Source: Oscillospiraceae bacterium
GTDB lineage: Bacteria; Bacillota; Clostridia; Oscillospirales; Ruminococcaceae
Assembly: GCA_020024615.1 (NCBI GenBank)
Contig: JAHHTP010000053.1
Location: forward strand, 1-5,304
Direction: 5' to 3'
DNA: 5,304 nucleotides
Shown: piece by piece, positions 5,289-5,304 of the stretch
Position numbering within the stretch: the first letter of the stretch is position 1
How the letters are laid out: each line of letters begins with the position of its first letter
Translations under genes and position numbers: made by a program
The notes under the pieces: generated by a model
Database searches by the model: none
The model's input: only the letters and a program-made list of their open reading frames with translations
What the model was told of the DNA's origin: nothing

Positions 5289-5304
5289 ACTGCTTGCCAA
5301 TTTG

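Larger units (their letters stand above)
5129..5304. other. Non-coding, dyad-rich region; candidate oriT or control region
   Basis: This stretch upstream of the DUF1653-HhH promoter has no gene I can support. It holds four successive inverted repeats (5156-5171, 5177-5193, 5203-5227, 5269-5288) plus CAATTT (5227-5232) / AAATTG (5254-5259) around a GCC-TGC-GGC mini-stem (5244-5252). A run of dyads in non-coding DNA within one gene of a relaxase gene is the usual appearance of an origin of transfer. No nick site was recognised, and the region continues past the window edge. An upstream control region for genes to the right is the main alternative. Confidence 0.4.

Noticed and set aside
5146..5304. 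Minus-strand open frame of 52 codons entering from the right edge and ending in TAG at 5148-5146
   Set aside because: It runs through all four dyads, including the perfect palindrome, and its translation is Cys/Arg/Phe-rich with no recognisable motif. No start is visible inside the window. It is more likely non-coding, although a gene tail cannot be excluded without the sequence to the right.

Overview
The window looks like part of an integrative and conjugative element (ICE) of the Tn1549-like / clostridial type, from a gut Firmicute (Clostridia such as Lachnospiraceae or Ruminococcaceae). This rests on strong AGGAGG-type ribosome binding sites, moderate GC, a MOB_P relaxase of the kind carried by these ICEs, a MobC-type accessory protein, and small ICE hypotheticals next to the tail of a large SNF2-helicase/methylase protein. 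Taxon and element type are inferred from remembered families, not from a search.

Layout, left to right. Positions 1-266 hold the C-terminus of a large plus-strand protein, probably the ICE SNF2-like helicase/N6-methylase. It overlaps mobC (263-598) by four bases. After a hairpin and a promoter with an embedded dyad come a small three-helix membrane protein (707-994) and a small acidic hypothetical (1010-1276), closed by a bidirectional terminator. An AT-rich gene for an FRG-domain protein (1385-2602) then runs on the minus strand. It is divergent from the full-length relaxase gene (2745-4151), which ends in a strong terminator shared with a convergent minus-strand gene (4209-5048). That last gene encodes an N-terminal DUF1653 domain joined to a helix-hairpin-helix DNA-glycosylase-like domain. 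The right end (5085-5304) has no convincing gene but holds four successive inverted repeats, including a perfect 20-bp palindrome.

How it works together: MobC and the relaxase would form the relaxosome that nicks oriT. The left-edge protein and the two small proteins are typical passengers of the conjugation module. The FRG gene and the DUF1653-HhH gene both run against the conjugation genes, have their own promoters and are bounded by terminators, which is how cargo usually appears. The FRG gene separates mobC from the relaxase by about 2.1 kb. The most interesting items are the palindrome-rich right end (candidate oriT or control region), the DUF1653-glycosylase-like fusion, and the FRG gene inside the mobilization module. 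I did not see a clear-cut novel system. No tRNA, rRNA, CRISPR array or insertion sequence was seen, and no gene-free stretch exceeds 300 bases.
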